NCBI RefSeq assembly: GCF_013181195.1
Contig: NZ_SMZP01000008.1
Span: 248,001-312,000 of the forward strand
Direction: 5' to 3'
DNA length: 64,000 nt
Origin: Caulobacter sp. RHG1
GTDB taxonomy: Bacteria > Pseudomonadota > Alphaproteobacteria > Caulobacterales > Caulobacteraceae
Under the pieces are notes generated by a model, which was not told the origin of the DNA, ran no database searches, and saw only the letters and a list, made by a program, of their open reading frames with translations. The position numbers were made by a program, and so were the translations under genes. This document shows positions 32,753 through 41,261 of the stretch, piece after piece; the stretch's first letter is position 1; the number at the start of each line of letters is the position of its first letter.

Positions 32753-35175
32753 TTGGGGGCTTCGTCCTTCTTCGGCTCGGCCGCCGGCGTGAAGTCCAGA
32801 CCACCCGGCTCGACCTTGACGTTGGCGTCCTTCATCCGGTTGGCCGTTTCCGGCGCCTTCTGGATCTTCAGCGTCGTGGGCGTGATGGCGCCGTCATAGA
32901 CGTTGTTGCCACGGTCGGCGTCGGCGGTCTCCCACAGCGGGTCGATCTCGGCGCCCTTCAGGTCCTTGGCCGAAACGTACTGCCAGGTGACCTGCTTGGA
33001 GTTCTTGCGCCAGATCTCAGCCGGGATGCGGACGGTCTCGGACGTGCCATCGGTGAAGTCCATCTTCAGGATCACCGGCATCACCAGCCCGCCGATGTTG
33101 CGGAAGGTGAAGCGGTAGAAGTTGTCCTTGGTCGACTGCGCGGCGGCCTCTTCCGGCGTCAGGTCGTCACGCGCGGTCTTGGCCTTCTTGCGGGCGCTGT
33201 CGAAGACGGCGAACTGGTCGTTCTTGTCGTAGAAGTCGCGGGTCTTGGGATCGCGCTCGACGACCGTCTGCCCCGTATTGCGGCTGGCGGTCAGCGAAGC
33301 CGGCTCCTTGTCGTTTTCGCCCCTGCGGACCCCGGCCTCGACGTCGGGATCGCCGCTGTCGATGCGGGCGCGCACCACCTTGTCCAGCGAGATGTCGACG
33401 TGGTCGGTCGAGTAGAACCAACCGCGCCAGAACCAGTCGAGGTCGATGCCCGACGACTCTTCCATCGTGCGGAAGAAGTCGTACGGCGTCGGATGCTTGA
33501 AGCGCCAGCGGTTGGAATATTCCTTGAACGCGCGGTCGAACAGCTGGCGGCCCATGATCGTCTCGCGCAGGATGACCAGCGCGGTGGCGGGCTTGGTGTA
33601 GCCGTTCGGGCCGAACTGGATCACCGAGTCCGACTGGGTCATCAGCGGCACCTGGTCCTGGCTGACCATGTACTCGACGATGTCCTTGGGCTCGCCGCGA
33701 CGGGCGGGGAACTTCTTGTCCCACTGCATCTCGGCCTGGAACTCGAGGAAGCTGTTGAGGCCCTCGTCCATCCAGGTCCACTGGCGCTCGTCGGAATTGA
33801 CGATCATCGGGAAGTAGTTGTGGCCGACCTCGTGGATCACCACGCCGATCAGGCCGTACTTGGCGCGCTCGGTATAGGTCAGCTCGCCGGTCTTTTTGTC
33901 CTTCACCGGCCGCGGGCCGTTGAAGCTGATCATCGGATATTCCATGCCGCCGACCGGGCCGTTGACCGACTGGGCGGTCGGGTACGGATAGGCGAAGGTG
34001 AAGTCCGAATAGACCTTCAGGGTGTGGGCGATCGACTTGGTCGAATAGGCGTCCCACAGCGGCCGCGCTTCCTTGGGGAAGAACGACATGGCCATGACCA
34101 CCGGGTGCTCGGCGGGGCCGTCCTGCTTCACGCCCAGGGCGTCCCAGACGAACTTGCGCGAGCTGGCCCAGCCGAAGTCGCGGACGTTGCTGGCCTGGAA
34201 GACCCAGGTCTTCTCGGTCGTGGCCTTGCCCTTCTCGGCGGCCAGGGCCTCCTCGGGGGTGACGACATAGACCGGCTCGGCGGCGGTGCGGGCCTTGGCC
34301 AGGCGGTCGCGCTGGGCGGCGCTCAGCACGGCGGCGGGGTTCTGCAGCACGCCGGTGGCCGAGACCACGTGGTCGGACGGCACGGTCAGGGCGACGCGAT
34401 AGTCGCCGAACTCCAAGGTGAACTCGCCAGACCCCAGGAAGGCCTTGTTGTGCCAGCCTTCATAGTCGGAATAGACGGCCAGGCGCGGGAACCACTGGGC
34501 GCCCTCGTAGATGCAGTTGCCGTCCTCGCCCTTGCCGGTGAAGCACTCGTAGCCGCTGCGGCCGCCGATCACCTTGTTCTCGATCATCGGCAGCGACCAT
34601 TCGATCACCAGCTTGGTCTCGCCGCCGTTGCCGCGCACCGCCTGGGGCAGGTCCACGCGCAGCAGGGTGTCGACGACGGTGAAGGTCAGCGGCCGGCCCG
34701 AGGCGTCCTTCACCGACTTGATGGTGAAGCCGCCTTCCCACTCCTTGAAGCGCTGGATGCGGCGCAGCTGGCCCAGGCTGATGCTGTCGCCCGAGACGGT
34801 CTCGGTCAGCTTGCTGATCGAGTCGCGCTTGGCGTCCTGGTCCAGCAGCAGCCACAGATAGGGCAGGCTGTCGGGCGAATTGTTCTTGTAGGTGATGGTC
34901 TCGCGACCGGTCAGCAGCTTGCTGTCCTCGTCGAGGCGGACGGCGACGTCGTAGTCGACCTTCTGCTGCCAGTAGCGATAGCCCGGCGCGCCGGCGGCGT
35001 TGCGATAGTCGGTCGGGGTGGGCCAGTCCTCGCCTTCCAGCTGGCGGAACTTGTCGTCGAAGGGCGCCTTGGTCTGCTTGATGGCGTCGGCCTGGGCGAC
35101 CGAGACGAAGGTCGCGCCGGCGAGCGCGGCGGCGATGACGCCGGCCACGGCGTAGCGGATAGAGCGCTTGGACAA
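32749..35175 (-). CDS. M1 family metallopeptidase
   Basis: An 808-residue zinc peptidase with an N-terminal signal or anchor helix (RSIRYAVAGVIAAALAGATF). The N-terminal beta domain is followed by the gluzincin catalytic domain. The zinc motif HEVGH is at residues 448-452, with the third ligand Glu in WMDEGLNSFLEFQ; the exopeptidase motif is GGMEYPM, in place of GAMEN. A long C-terminal part contains a DUF3458-free beta domain. Expected location is periplasmic or membrane-attached. The start is TTG 35175 with AGGGG upstream. The stop overlaps the DUF6702 gene, and a TonB receptor gene is 100 bases upstream on the same strand. Confidence 0.9.
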   Translation of the reverse strand: MSKRSIRYAVAGVIAAALAGATFVSVAQADAIKQTKAPFDDKFRQLEGEDWPTPTDYRNAAGAPGYRYWQQKVDYDVAVRLDEDSKLLTGRETITYKNNSPDSLPYLWLLLDQDAKRDSISKLTETVSGDSISLGQLRRIQRFKEWEGGFTIKSVKDASGRPLTFTVVDTLLRVDLPQAVRGNGGETKLVIEWSLPMIENKVIGGRSGYECFTGKGEDGNCIYEGAQWFPRLAVYSDYEGWHNKAFLGSGEFTLEFGDYRVALTVPSDHVVSATGVLQNPAAVLSAAQRDRLAKARTAAEPVYVVTPEEALAAEKGKATTEKTWVFQASNVRDFGWASSRKFVWDALGVKQDGPAEHPVVMAMSFFPKEARPLWDAYSTKSIAHTLKVYSDFTFAYPYPTAQSVNGPVGGMEYPMISFNGPRPVKDKKTGELTYTERAKYGLIGVVIHEVGHNYFPMIVNSDERQWTWMDEGLNSFLEFQAEMQWDKKFPARRGEPKDIVEYMVSQDQVPLMTQSDSVIQFGPNGYTKPATALVILRETIMGRQLFDRAFKEYSNRWRFKHPTPYDFFRTMEESSGIDLDWFWRGWFYSTDHVDISLDKVVRARIDSGDPDVEAGVRRGENDKEPASLTASRNTGQTVVERDPKTRDFYDKNDQFAVFDSARKKAKTARDDLTPEEAAAQSTKDNFYRFTFRNIGGLVMPVILKMDFTDGTSETVRIPAEIWRKNSKQVTWQYVSAKDLKGAEIDPLWETADADRGNNVYDGAITPTTLKIQKAPETANRMKDANVKVEPGGLDFTPAAEPKKDEAPK

Positions 35176-35275
35176 GTTCGGAAAGCCCCTCGGAAAACCC
35201 GGTACCCGGATGAAACCCCGCGCGGACCTTGGCGAGGGGACGGGGGGAAATCCACCCCCAATTTCGCGGGTCTGA

Positions 35276-37273
35276 TCAGAAATTGATCTTCAGACCCGCC
35301 CGAACCGCGCGCGGTTCCACCGGGTGGAAGTGGACGTCGTCGACGCCCTGCGCCGGCTCGCCCGGCAGGCGCGAGGCGTAGGCATAGGCGATGTCGTCAC
35401 GCTGGCTGCCGGTCAGGTTCAGCACCTCGACCATCAGGCTGGCCTTGCCGAAATTCTGCACGAACAGGGCGTTGACCAGGCTGGTCGGGCGCGAGCGCAC
35501 CGAATTGTCCTCGATCAGCGGGGCCGCGCCCAGCCGGCGCCAGGTCAGGGAGAGGGTCGAGCCCTGGCGCAGGGTCCAGCTGGCTCCAGCGCTCATCACC
35601 GAACTGACGGCGTTGGGAATGCGGTCGCCCTCGGCCGGATCGCCGGTGAAGCGGGCGTGGGTGGCCGCGTAGGAGCCCGTCAGGTTCAGGCCCGGCAGCG
35701 GACGCCAGTCGGCCAGCAGCTCGATCCCTGCGCGCCTGGTCCCGCCGCTGGCTTCGGTGAAGCCGGCGTCGCCGACATAGACGAGCTCGGACTGCACCTT
35801 CAGCGCCCAGGCCGCCGCCGTCAGCATGAAGTCCCCGCGCTTCCAGCGCAGGCCCAGCTCGGCGCCGTCGGCGGGCGACAACAGCGGCGCGCGCTCGGCT
35901 GGATCGCCGGTGATCGGATCGACCGTGATCACCGCCCCGCGGGCGTCGTTGGAGTGGAAGCCGCGCCCGGCGTCGGCATAGAGCTCGAAGGTCTTGGACA
36001 CCCGCCAGGCCAGGGCCAGCTTGGGGCTGACCAAGAGGTCGCTGACCTCGCCGGCGTTGCGCGGGTCGCCGGCGTCGACGTCCGCGCCCATCGCATCGGC
36101 GCGCAGGCCGAAGGTGGCGTCCAGCTTGCCGAACGACTTCGACGCCTCGCCCCACAGGGCCGTCGACCATTCGGTCAGGGCGTCTTGGCGAACGGTCTCG
36201 CGGCGCACGCGGGCCGTGGTGCGATAGAGGCCGACCTTGCCGATGTCGTCGACCCGGGCGGTGACGCCGGTGCGGGCGCTCCAGCCATCGCCCAGGGTCC
36301 AGCGCTTGGTCAGCGCCCCGCCATAGATCCAGCGCTGGTCGGCCTGCTGGAACTGGTCGCCATTGACCGGATCGTCGAGGAAATAGGTGAAGTTCGAAAA
36401 GAGATCGAGCTTGTAGCGCTGGACATAGACCACCGTATCCAGGCCACGCAGCAGGTCGCGGCGGCGGGCCGACAGGATGTAGCGCGAGGAGCTGCCGCCA
36501 TCGGTCGTGTCGATGGCGTCCAGCCGGCCCAGGGTCCCGGCCTCGACCGCGCGGCGCGGGATCTGGTCGGTGGCGTTCCAGTCGGCGTCATAGGCCAGGG
36601 CGGTGATCGACCAGCCGCCGACGATGGCCCGGCCCAGCAGGTTGATCTTCTTGAGGTCCTCGGGCGTCGACCAGGCGCCGCGCGTGGTCGACAGGTCCGC
36701 GGCGACCATGAAGTCCTGGCTCAGCGCCTTGGAGCCAACGGCGCGGTAGTAGTCGTACTGGCCGGCCCAGGCCTGCAGGCCGTCGCCGTGCAGGTGGTCG
36801 GCGGTCTCGAAGGCTACGGCCCCGGCGGTGGCGAAATCGCCGCTCTCGGCCGAATAGGGCCCCTTCTTGAAGCCGATGTCGTGGACGAACTCGGGGGTGA
36901 GGATGTTGAGATCCAGATAGCCCTGGCCGTGGCCGTGGCTGGGCAGGTTCAGCGGCACGCCGTCCAGCGAGGCGGCCAGGTCCGTGCCGTGGTCCAGGTT
37001 GAAGCCGCGCAGGAAGTACTGGTTGGCCTTGCCCGCGCCGGAGTGCTGGGTGGCGACCAGGCCCGGCACCGCCTCGATCAGCTCACCCGGGCGCAGCAGC
37101 GGCCGCACGGCGAAGTCGGCATAGGCGATGCGGCCCTCGCTGGCCGAGGTCGCGCGGCCCAGATCATTGGCGCGCCGGCCCCAGACCGAGATCGGCTCGA
37201 CGTCCTGGGCGTAGGCGGCGACGGGCAGGCAGGCGGTCAGCAGCAGCGCTGCGGAAAGACGATAGAACCCCAT
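35276..37273 (-). CDS. TonB-dependent receptor
   Basis: A 665-residue outer-membrane receptor. It has a signal peptide (cleavage near AAYAQ), a TonB-box-like DVEPISVWG, and a plug domain with LRPGELIEAVPGLVATQHSG and KANQYFLRGFNLDHGTDLAA. The block LPSHGHGQGYLDLNILTPEF followed by KKGPYSAESGDFATAGAV is a recognisable subfamily signature. The 22-strand barrel ends in a terminal Phe (VRAGLKINF). Members of this HGQGY subfamily occur in many proteobacteria; the ligand is unproven, with metal complexes a possibility. It is followed by the M1 peptidase and DUF6702 genes on the same strand. Confidence 0.92.
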   Translation of the reverse strand: MGFYRLSAALLLTACLPVAAYAQDVEPISVWGRRANDLGRATSASEGRIAYADFAVRPLLRPGELIEAVPGLVATQHSGAGKANQYFLRGFNLDHGTDLAASLDGVPLNLPSHGHGQGYLDLNILTPEFVHDIGFKKGPYSAESGDFATAGAVAFETADHLHGDGLQAWAGQYDYYRAVGSKALSQDFMVAADLSTTRGAWSTPEDLKKINLLGRAIVGGWSITALAYDADWNATDQIPRRAVEAGTLGRLDAIDTTDGGSSSRYILSARRRDLLRGLDTVVYVQRYKLDLFSNFTYFLDDPVNGDQFQQADQRWIYGGALTKRWTLGDGWSARTGVTARVDDIGKVGLYRTTARVRRETVRQDALTEWSTALWGEASKSFGKLDATFGLRADAMGADVDAGDPRNAGEVSDLLVSPKLALAWRVSKTFELYADAGRGFHSNDARGAVITVDPITGDPAERAPLLSPADGAELGLRWKRGDFMLTAAAWALKVQSELVYVGDAGFTEASGGTRRAGIELLADWRPLPGLNLTGSYAATHARFTGDPAEGDRIPNAVSSVMSAGASWTLRQGSTLSLTWRRLGAAPLIEDNSVRSRPTSLVNALFVQNFGKASLMVEVLNLTGSQRDDIAYAYASRLPGEPAQGVDDVHFHPVEPRAVRAGLKINF

Positions 37274-37314
37274 GCGGCGTCATAGGGCCTGGCCGCGGCC
37301 AAGCCAACGCCCCG

Positions 37315-37749
37315 CTAGTTCACATCCGTCTTCTTCGGCGCGGCCGGCGGCAGCGGGGCGACCCTGACGCCGTCCTCGACCAGGGCCTTGACCTCGGTGG
37401 GCGAGGCCTCGCCGTAGATGCCGCGCTCCTCGGAGGTCCCTTCGTGGATGGCGCGGGCCTCCTTGGCGAAGGCGTCGCCGACATAGTCGAAATTGTCCTC
37501 GACGTGTCGGCGGACCTCGCCCATGGCCGTCATCATCATCTCGCGCATCTTCGGGTCGATCGCCGGCGACGCGCTCTGGGCCTTCGTGCCCGCCACGGCC
37601 GGGGCCATGATCTGCTTGCGCACGCCGCGCGAGCCGCAGATCGGGCAGTCGACGAGGCCGCGCGCCGACTGGTCGTCATAGTCGGACGACGAGCCGAACC
37701 AGCCCTCGAATTCGTGGGCCTGGTCGCACTGGAGGGCGTACTTGATCAT
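37315..37749 (-). CDS. DUF1178 family protein
   Basis: A 144-residue protein whose N-terminus MIKYALQCDQAHEFEGWFGS and CPICGS zinc-knuckle-like motif match DUF1178. The C-terminus is acidic and helical (EVRRHVEDNFDYVGDAFAKE) and ends with a Pro-rich tail. The cysteines suggest a small zinc-binding fold. Function is unknown. It is the last gene of a minus-strand run comF-grxC-nitrilase-DUF1178, starting six bases after the nitrilase stop. Confidence 0.87.
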   Translation of the reverse strand: MIKYALQCDQAHEFEGWFGSSSDYDDQSARGLVDCPICGSRGVRKQIMAPAVAGTKAQSASPAIDPKMREMMMTAMGEVRRHVEDNFDYVGDAFAKEARAIHEGTSEERGIYGEASPTEVKALVEDGVRVAPLPPAAPKKTDVN

Positions 37750-37754
37750 GTGCC

Positions 37755-38582
37755 TTACGGACCGGCGAAGGGCCGGGCGTTCTGGAGGGCCGGGATCGCC
37801 GCGCGCGCCGACAGGGCGGACGGCAGGTCGAGGTCGGCCATCAGCACGCCGGGCTCGTCGTGGTCAAGCTGGGCGATGATCTCGCCCCATGGCCCCACCA
37901 CGATCGAGCGGCCCCAGGTGCCGCGGCCGTCCTCGTGGAAACCGCCTTGCGCGGCGGCCATCACGAACGAGCCGGTCTCGATGGCCCGGGCGCGCAGCAG
38001 CACTTCCCAATGGGCCTCGCCGGTCGGACGGGTGAAGGCGGCCGGGACTGTCAGCACCGTCGCGCCGGCCAAGGCGAGCGCGCGGTGCAAGGCCGGGAAG
38101 CGCATGTCGTAGCAGATCGACAGGCCGAACTTCGCCAGCGGGGTGTCGACCACCACCGCCGCGTCGCCGGGCTGGTAGGCGGCCGATTCCCGCGCCGTCT
38201 CGCCGGTCGGCAGGTCGACGTCGAACATGTGCAGCTTGTCGTAGGTCGCCACGATCGCCCCGGCCGGGTCAATGACCACCTGGCGGTTGGCCGCGCGGCC
38301 GTCGCCGTCCGGGCGCGTCACGAGGGCCGAGCCGACATCGATCCAAGTCCCGGTCTCGGCGGCGATGGCGCGCAGGCCGTTTACCACCGGATCGTCCTCG
38401 AGAGACGTCAGGGCGGGCAGCAGCTTGGCGCGGTCCTTTTGAACCACGTTGGTGCATTCCGGCGTCAGGACGAACTGAGCGCCCTGCCCGATCGCCTCGC
38501 GCACCAGCGGCGCGACATGCGCCAGCGCCGCCGCGTGCGTGGCCGGCGTACGCGTCTGAATCAGGCCGACTCGCAGGCTCAT
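37755..38582 (-). CDS. Carbon-nitrogen hydrolase (nitrilase superfamily, Nit1/NitFhit-like)
   Basis: A 275-residue amidase of the nitrilase superfamily. The catalytic triad is visible as Glu in LTPECTNVV, Lys in YDKLHMFDV, and Cys157 in LSICYDMRFP. The short form and the order of motifs resemble Nit1-type deaminated-glutathione amidases, which repair a damaged glutathione analogue. That role would fit the overlapping glutaredoxin gene upstream (the nitrilase ATG and the grxC stop share an ATGA junction), but it is an inference. The substrate is not proven. Confidence 0.87.
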   Translation of the reverse strand: MSLRVGLIQTRTPATHAAALAHVAPLVREAIGQGAQFVLTPECTNVVQKDRAKLLPALTSLEDDPVVNGLRAIAAETGTWIDVGSALVTRPDGDGRAANRQVVIDPAGAIVATYDKLHMFDVDLPTGETARESAAYQPGDAAVVVDTPLAKFGLSICYDMRFPALHRALALAGATVLTVPAAFTRPTGEAHWEVLLRARAIETGSFVMAAAQGGFHEDGRGTWGRSIVVGPWGEIIAQLDHDEPGVLMADLDLPSALSARAAIPALQNARPFAGP

Positions 38583-38833
38583 GCGGCGAGCAGGCCGTCC
38601 AGCTTGCCCTCGCGCTCCAGCGCCATCAGGTCGTCGCAGCCGCCGATGTGGCTGTCGCCGATGAAGATCTGCGGGAAGGTCGTGCGGCCCGAACGGGTCA
38701 TCATTTCCTGGCGCAGGGCCGGGTCCATGCCGGCTTCGATCTCGTTGAAATCGACGCCCTTCTCGGTCAGCAGAGCCAAGGCGCGGGCGCAGTAGCCGCA
38801 GAAGGGACGGGTGTAGAGAGTGACTTGGGCCAT
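38579..38833 (-). CDS. grxC: Glutaredoxin 3
   Basis: An 84-residue dithiol glutaredoxin. The active site is CGYC (LYTRPFCGYCARALALL), a change from the more usual CPYC. The GSH-binding TFPQIFIGDSHIGGCDDLMAL block is intact, including the cis-Pro and the GG-C-D motif. It is a cytoplasmic disulfide reductant, and its length is normal. It lies downstream of comF by 25 bases and overlaps the nitrilase start by four bases, so the three genes are likely co-transcribed. Confidence 0.95.
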   Translation of the reverse strand: MAQVTLYTRPFCGYCARALALLTEKGVDFNEIEAGMDPALRQEMMTRSGRTTFPQIFIGDSHIGGCDDLMALEREGKLDGLLAA

Positions 38834-38858
38834 GATCCAGCTCGACTGTGGAGCGACC

Positions 38859-39635
38859 TCATATAGGACGCGCTTGCGTTTCTGTAACGCGGGCGACGAC
38901 CGATAGGCTCACGGAAGCCGCGCCTGCGGCCAGAAGCGCCCGCGCGCAGCCCTCGGCGGTGGCGCCGGTGGTCAGGACGTCATCGACCAGGACGATGCGC
39001 CGCCCCTCGATCTGTTTGCGCTTGCCCGGCGGCACGGCGAAGGCGGCGGCGACGTTGCGCTTGCGGCCCGAGGCCGACTTGCCGCCCTGGCTGGCGGTGT
39101 CGCGCTTTCGGATCAAGGCGTCGGGCAAGTACTGAATCCCCGCCGTCCGGGCCAGCGGCCGGGCGATCTCGGCGGCCTGGTTATAGCGACGGGTCAGCAG
39201 GCGGGCGCGGTGGACGGGCACCGGGACCACCGCATCGGCCTCGCCCAGCAGCTCCGCGCCGGAACGCGACAGCCAGCGGGCGAACAGACCCGCCAGGTCC
39301 GTTCGGTCGGCGTGCTTGAGCTTCAGGATCAGGTCGCGCGAGTGCTCGTCATAGACGCAGGCCGCTCGCGCTCGCCCGAACGCCCGCGGCTTGGCCAGGC
39401 ACGACAGGCACCGCTCGGCCGACGCGTACGACATCGCCAGGCCACAGCCGTCGCAGACCGGATCGTCCAGGAAGGTCACCCGCGCGAACGCCGCCGCGGT
39501 TAGCCCGCCGCTCAGCGCCGCCTCCCCGTCCAGGCTGGAGGGCGGCAGCAGGAGATCCAGAAGCGACCGCCCAAGACCCCTAAGATGAGGCCGCGCTTTC
39601 CATCCCGGTTCGGAATCGCCATGTTCCGCGCGCAA
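38859..39635 (-). CDS. comF: ComF family phosphoribosyltransferase-like protein
   Basis: A 258-residue protein. The N-terminal zinc-finger-like region has CDGCGLAMSYASAERCLSC (a four-Cys motif), followed by FGRARAACVYDEHSRDLILK. The C-terminal type I phosphoribosyltransferase domain carries the PRPP motif IVLVDDVLTTGATAEG. ComF in naturally competent bacteria acts in DNA processing; many alphaproteobacteria keep it without known competence. No ATG gives the full N-terminus; the first initiator is TTG 39635. That codon shares a base with the divergent methyltransferase ATG, so the start is uncertain and may lie downstream. Confidence 0.87.
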   Translation of the reverse strand: MRAEHGDSEPGWKARPHLRGLGRSLLDLLLPPSSLDGEAALSGGLTAAAFARVTFLDDPVCDGCGLAMSYASAERCLSCLAKPRAFGRARAACVYDEHSRDLILKLKHADRTDLAGLFARWLSRSGAELLGEADAVVPVPVHRARLLTRRYNQAAEIARPLARTAGIQYLPDALIRKRDTASQGGKSASGRKRNVAAAFAVPPGKRKQIEGRRIVLVDDVLTTGATAEGCARALLAAGAASVSLSVVARVTETQARPI

Positions 39636-40546
39636 TGACCGCCTCGCCCCTGCTCTTCGACCGAACCCTGCACCGCCAGCGCCTCGACCGCGCCGCGCCC
39701 GACTATGCGTCCGCCGACTTCCTGAAGGCCCGGGCGGCCCAGGACGTGGTCATGCGGCTGGAGACGATCCTGCGACGCTTTCCGGTCGCCGTCGATCTCG
39801 GATCCAGAAACGGCAGTTTTTCCAAAGCCTTGGCCGACAGCGACGCGGCCGCCAACATCGACGTGCTGTTCGAGACCGACCTGTCGGCGAAGATGCTGGC
39901 CGGACGGCCGGGCCTACGGGTCGCGGCCGACGAGGAGCGCCTGCCATTCGGCGACGACACCCTGGATCTCGTGGTCTCGACCCTGGCCCTGCACTGGACC
40001 AATGACCTGGTCGGCGCCCTGATCCAGGTCCGTCGGGCGCTGCGGCCGGACGGCCTGTTCATCGGCGCGATGTTCGGCGGCGCCACCCTGACCGAGCTGC
40101 GCCAATGCCTGCTAGCCGCCGAGGCCGAGGTGTCGGACGGCGCGGCCATGCGCGTCTCGCCCTTCGCCGACGCCAGCGACGCGGCCGCGCTGCTGCAGCG
40201 GGCGGGCTTTGCCTTGCCGGTGGCGGACGTGGATCGCGTCAAGGTGCGATACGCCCATCCGATCAAGCTGCTGCAGGACCTGCGGGCCATGGGCGAGACC
40301 AGCGTGCTGCTGGACCGCTCCAAGAAGCCCCTGCCCCGCAAGGTGCTGCTGCGGGCGCTGGAGCTCTATGTCGAGAGGTTCGCCGAGGCCGACGGCCGGG
40401 TGCCGGCGACGTTCGAGATCGTGGCCGTCACCGGCTGGGCGCCGCACGACAGCCAGCAGAAGCCGCTGCGTCCCGGCTCGGCCAAGATGCGGCTGGCGGA
40501 TGCCTTGGGAACGACCGAGCAGTCGACGGGCGAGAAGCCCGGCTAG
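39635..40546 (+). CDS. SAM-dependent methyltransferase, BioC/NDUFAF5-like
   Basis: A 303-residue protein starting MTASPLLFDRTLHRQRLDRA, a typical beginning of the NDUFAF5/BioC-like group (malonyl-ACP-type or complex I assembly hydroxylase family). The AdoMet motif I is VAVDLGSRNGSFSKALA. Later landmarks are LPFGDDTLDLVVSTLALHWT and RALRPDGLFIGAMFGG. In mitochondria NDUFAF5 hydroxylates a complex I subunit; the bacterial role is untested. The C-terminal TFEIVAVTGWAPHDSQQKPL is the usual family end. It is divergent from comF; the stop overlaps the convergent Flp pilin stop by three bases. Confidence 0.87.
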   Translation: MTASPLLFDRTLHRQRLDRAAPDYASADFLKARAAQDVVMRLETILRRFPVAVDLGSRNGSFSKALADSDAAANIDVLFETDLSAKMLAGRPGLRVAADEERLPFGDDTLDLVVSTLALHWTNDLVGALIQVRRALRPDGLFIGAMFGGATLTELRQCLLAAEAEVSDGAAMRVSPFADASDAAALLQRAGFALPVADVDRVKVRYAHPIKLLQDLRAMGETSVLLDRSKKPLPRKVLLRALELYVERFAEADGRVPATFEIVAVTGWAPHDSQQKPLRPGSAKMRLADALGTTEQSTGEKPG

Positions 40547-40713
40547 GCCATCTTCCCCGACAGCTTGGTGAAGACGCCATTGAGGTTGCCGCCCAGGGCG
40601 CCCAGGGCGCTGATCAGCATCACGCAGATGACGGCGACCATGATGCCCAGCTCGACCGCGGTCGCGCCGGAGCTGTCAGCCCAGAAAGCGCTCAAAGAAC
40701 GTCGCGCAGCCAC
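40543..40713 (-). CDS. Orphan Flp/Fap-type (type IVb) pilin
   Basis: A 50-56 residue protein beginning (GTG 40713) MAARRSLSAFWADSSGATAV and ending LTKLSGKMA-like (VFTKLSGKMA). The motif SSGATAVELG followed by a hydrophobic stretch (IMVAVICVMLISALGALGG) is the Flp pilin pattern, normally GATAIEYG with cleavage after Gly by the TadV/CpaA peptidase. Here Tyr is replaced by Leu. GTG 40713 lies inside the mutT 3' end; TTG 40695 would give a TTGA overlap with the mutT stop. No tad/cpa assembly genes are in the window. It may be a minor pilin or pseudopilin borrowing a distant Tad machine. Confidence 0.7.
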   Translation of the reverse strand: MAARRSLSAFWADSSGATAVELGIMVAVICVMLISALGALGGNLNGVFTKLSGKMA

Positions 40714-41096
40714 GCGACCAGGGGCTCGTCCGCGGGGGGCATCGGATAGTCCGAGAGTTTGTCGGGCTTCACCCATGCCAGCGCCTCGTGCTCCTTGCGC
40801 GTCACCTGGCCCTCCCAGCGACGCAGCAGATACAGTGGCATCAGGAGGTGAAAAGACTCGTAACTGTGGGATGCGAACACGAACGGGGCGAGGCACGCCT
40901 GGGCGACCTTGATCCCCAGCTCCTCGTCCAGCTCGCGGATCAGGCATTCCTCGGGGGTCTCGCCCGGCTCGACCTTGCCGCCCGGAAACTCCCACAGCCC
41001 GGCCAGTTGCTTGCCCTGCGGCCGCTGGCAGATCAGCACCCGCCCATCGACATCGATCAGGGCGGCGGCGGCGACGAGAACGGTGGGCTTGCTCAT
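40692..41096 (-). CDS. mutT: Nudix hydrolase, MutT (8-oxo-dGTP diphosphatase) type
   Basis: A 134-residue enzyme that removes oxidised dGTP. The Nudix box GKVEPGETPEECLIRELDEE continuing LGI fits G-x5-E-x7-REU-x-EE-x-G-U exactly. The preceding ALIDVDGRVLICQRPQGKQL with LWEFPG is the MutT-type substrate-binding start. ATG 41096 is the first ATG giving the standard N-terminus (MSKPTVLVAAAALI). The frame continues upstream through a repeat element. The C-terminus overlaps the start of the Flp pilin gene. The paralogue assignment to MutT rather than another small Nudix is likely but not certain. Confidence 0.9.
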   Translation of the reverse strand: MSKPTVLVAAAALIDVDGRVLICQRPQGKQLAGLWEFPGGKVEPGETPEECLIRELDEELGIKVAQACLAPFVFASHSYESFHLLMPLYLLRRWEGQVTRKEHEALAWVKPDKLSDYPMPPADEPLVAWLRDVL

Positions 41097-41145
41097 GACG
41101 GCGGGTGTGGCGTGACGGAATGTCGCTGGCAAGCCCCGAATAGCT

Positions 41146-41261
41146 GCTCCCCCGCGATGCGGGGGAGCTGTCGCGGAGCGACTGAGGGGGCGAGCTGGAT
41201 ATGGGCCGAGTTGGCCCCCTCCGGCCCTCTGGGCCACCTCCCCCGCATCGCGGGGGAGGAT
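41146..41261. repeat. Mosaic palindromic repeat, family B copy 2
   Basis: It begins gctcccccgcgatgcggggg, continues agctgtcgcggagcgactgagggggc, then after a ~20-base unique middle gccccctccggccctctggg, and ends in another ctcccccgc/gcgggggag hairpin. It is nearly the same as the element at 62886 and reverse-complementary to that at 11056. It lies between divergent genes (mutT and the helicase), the only repeat here in a divergent gap. Confidence 0.8.

Noticed and set aside
33400..35286. A 628-residue open frame antisense to the M1 peptidase
   Set aside because: Same compositional shadow; the opposite strand has intact catalytic motifs and family length.
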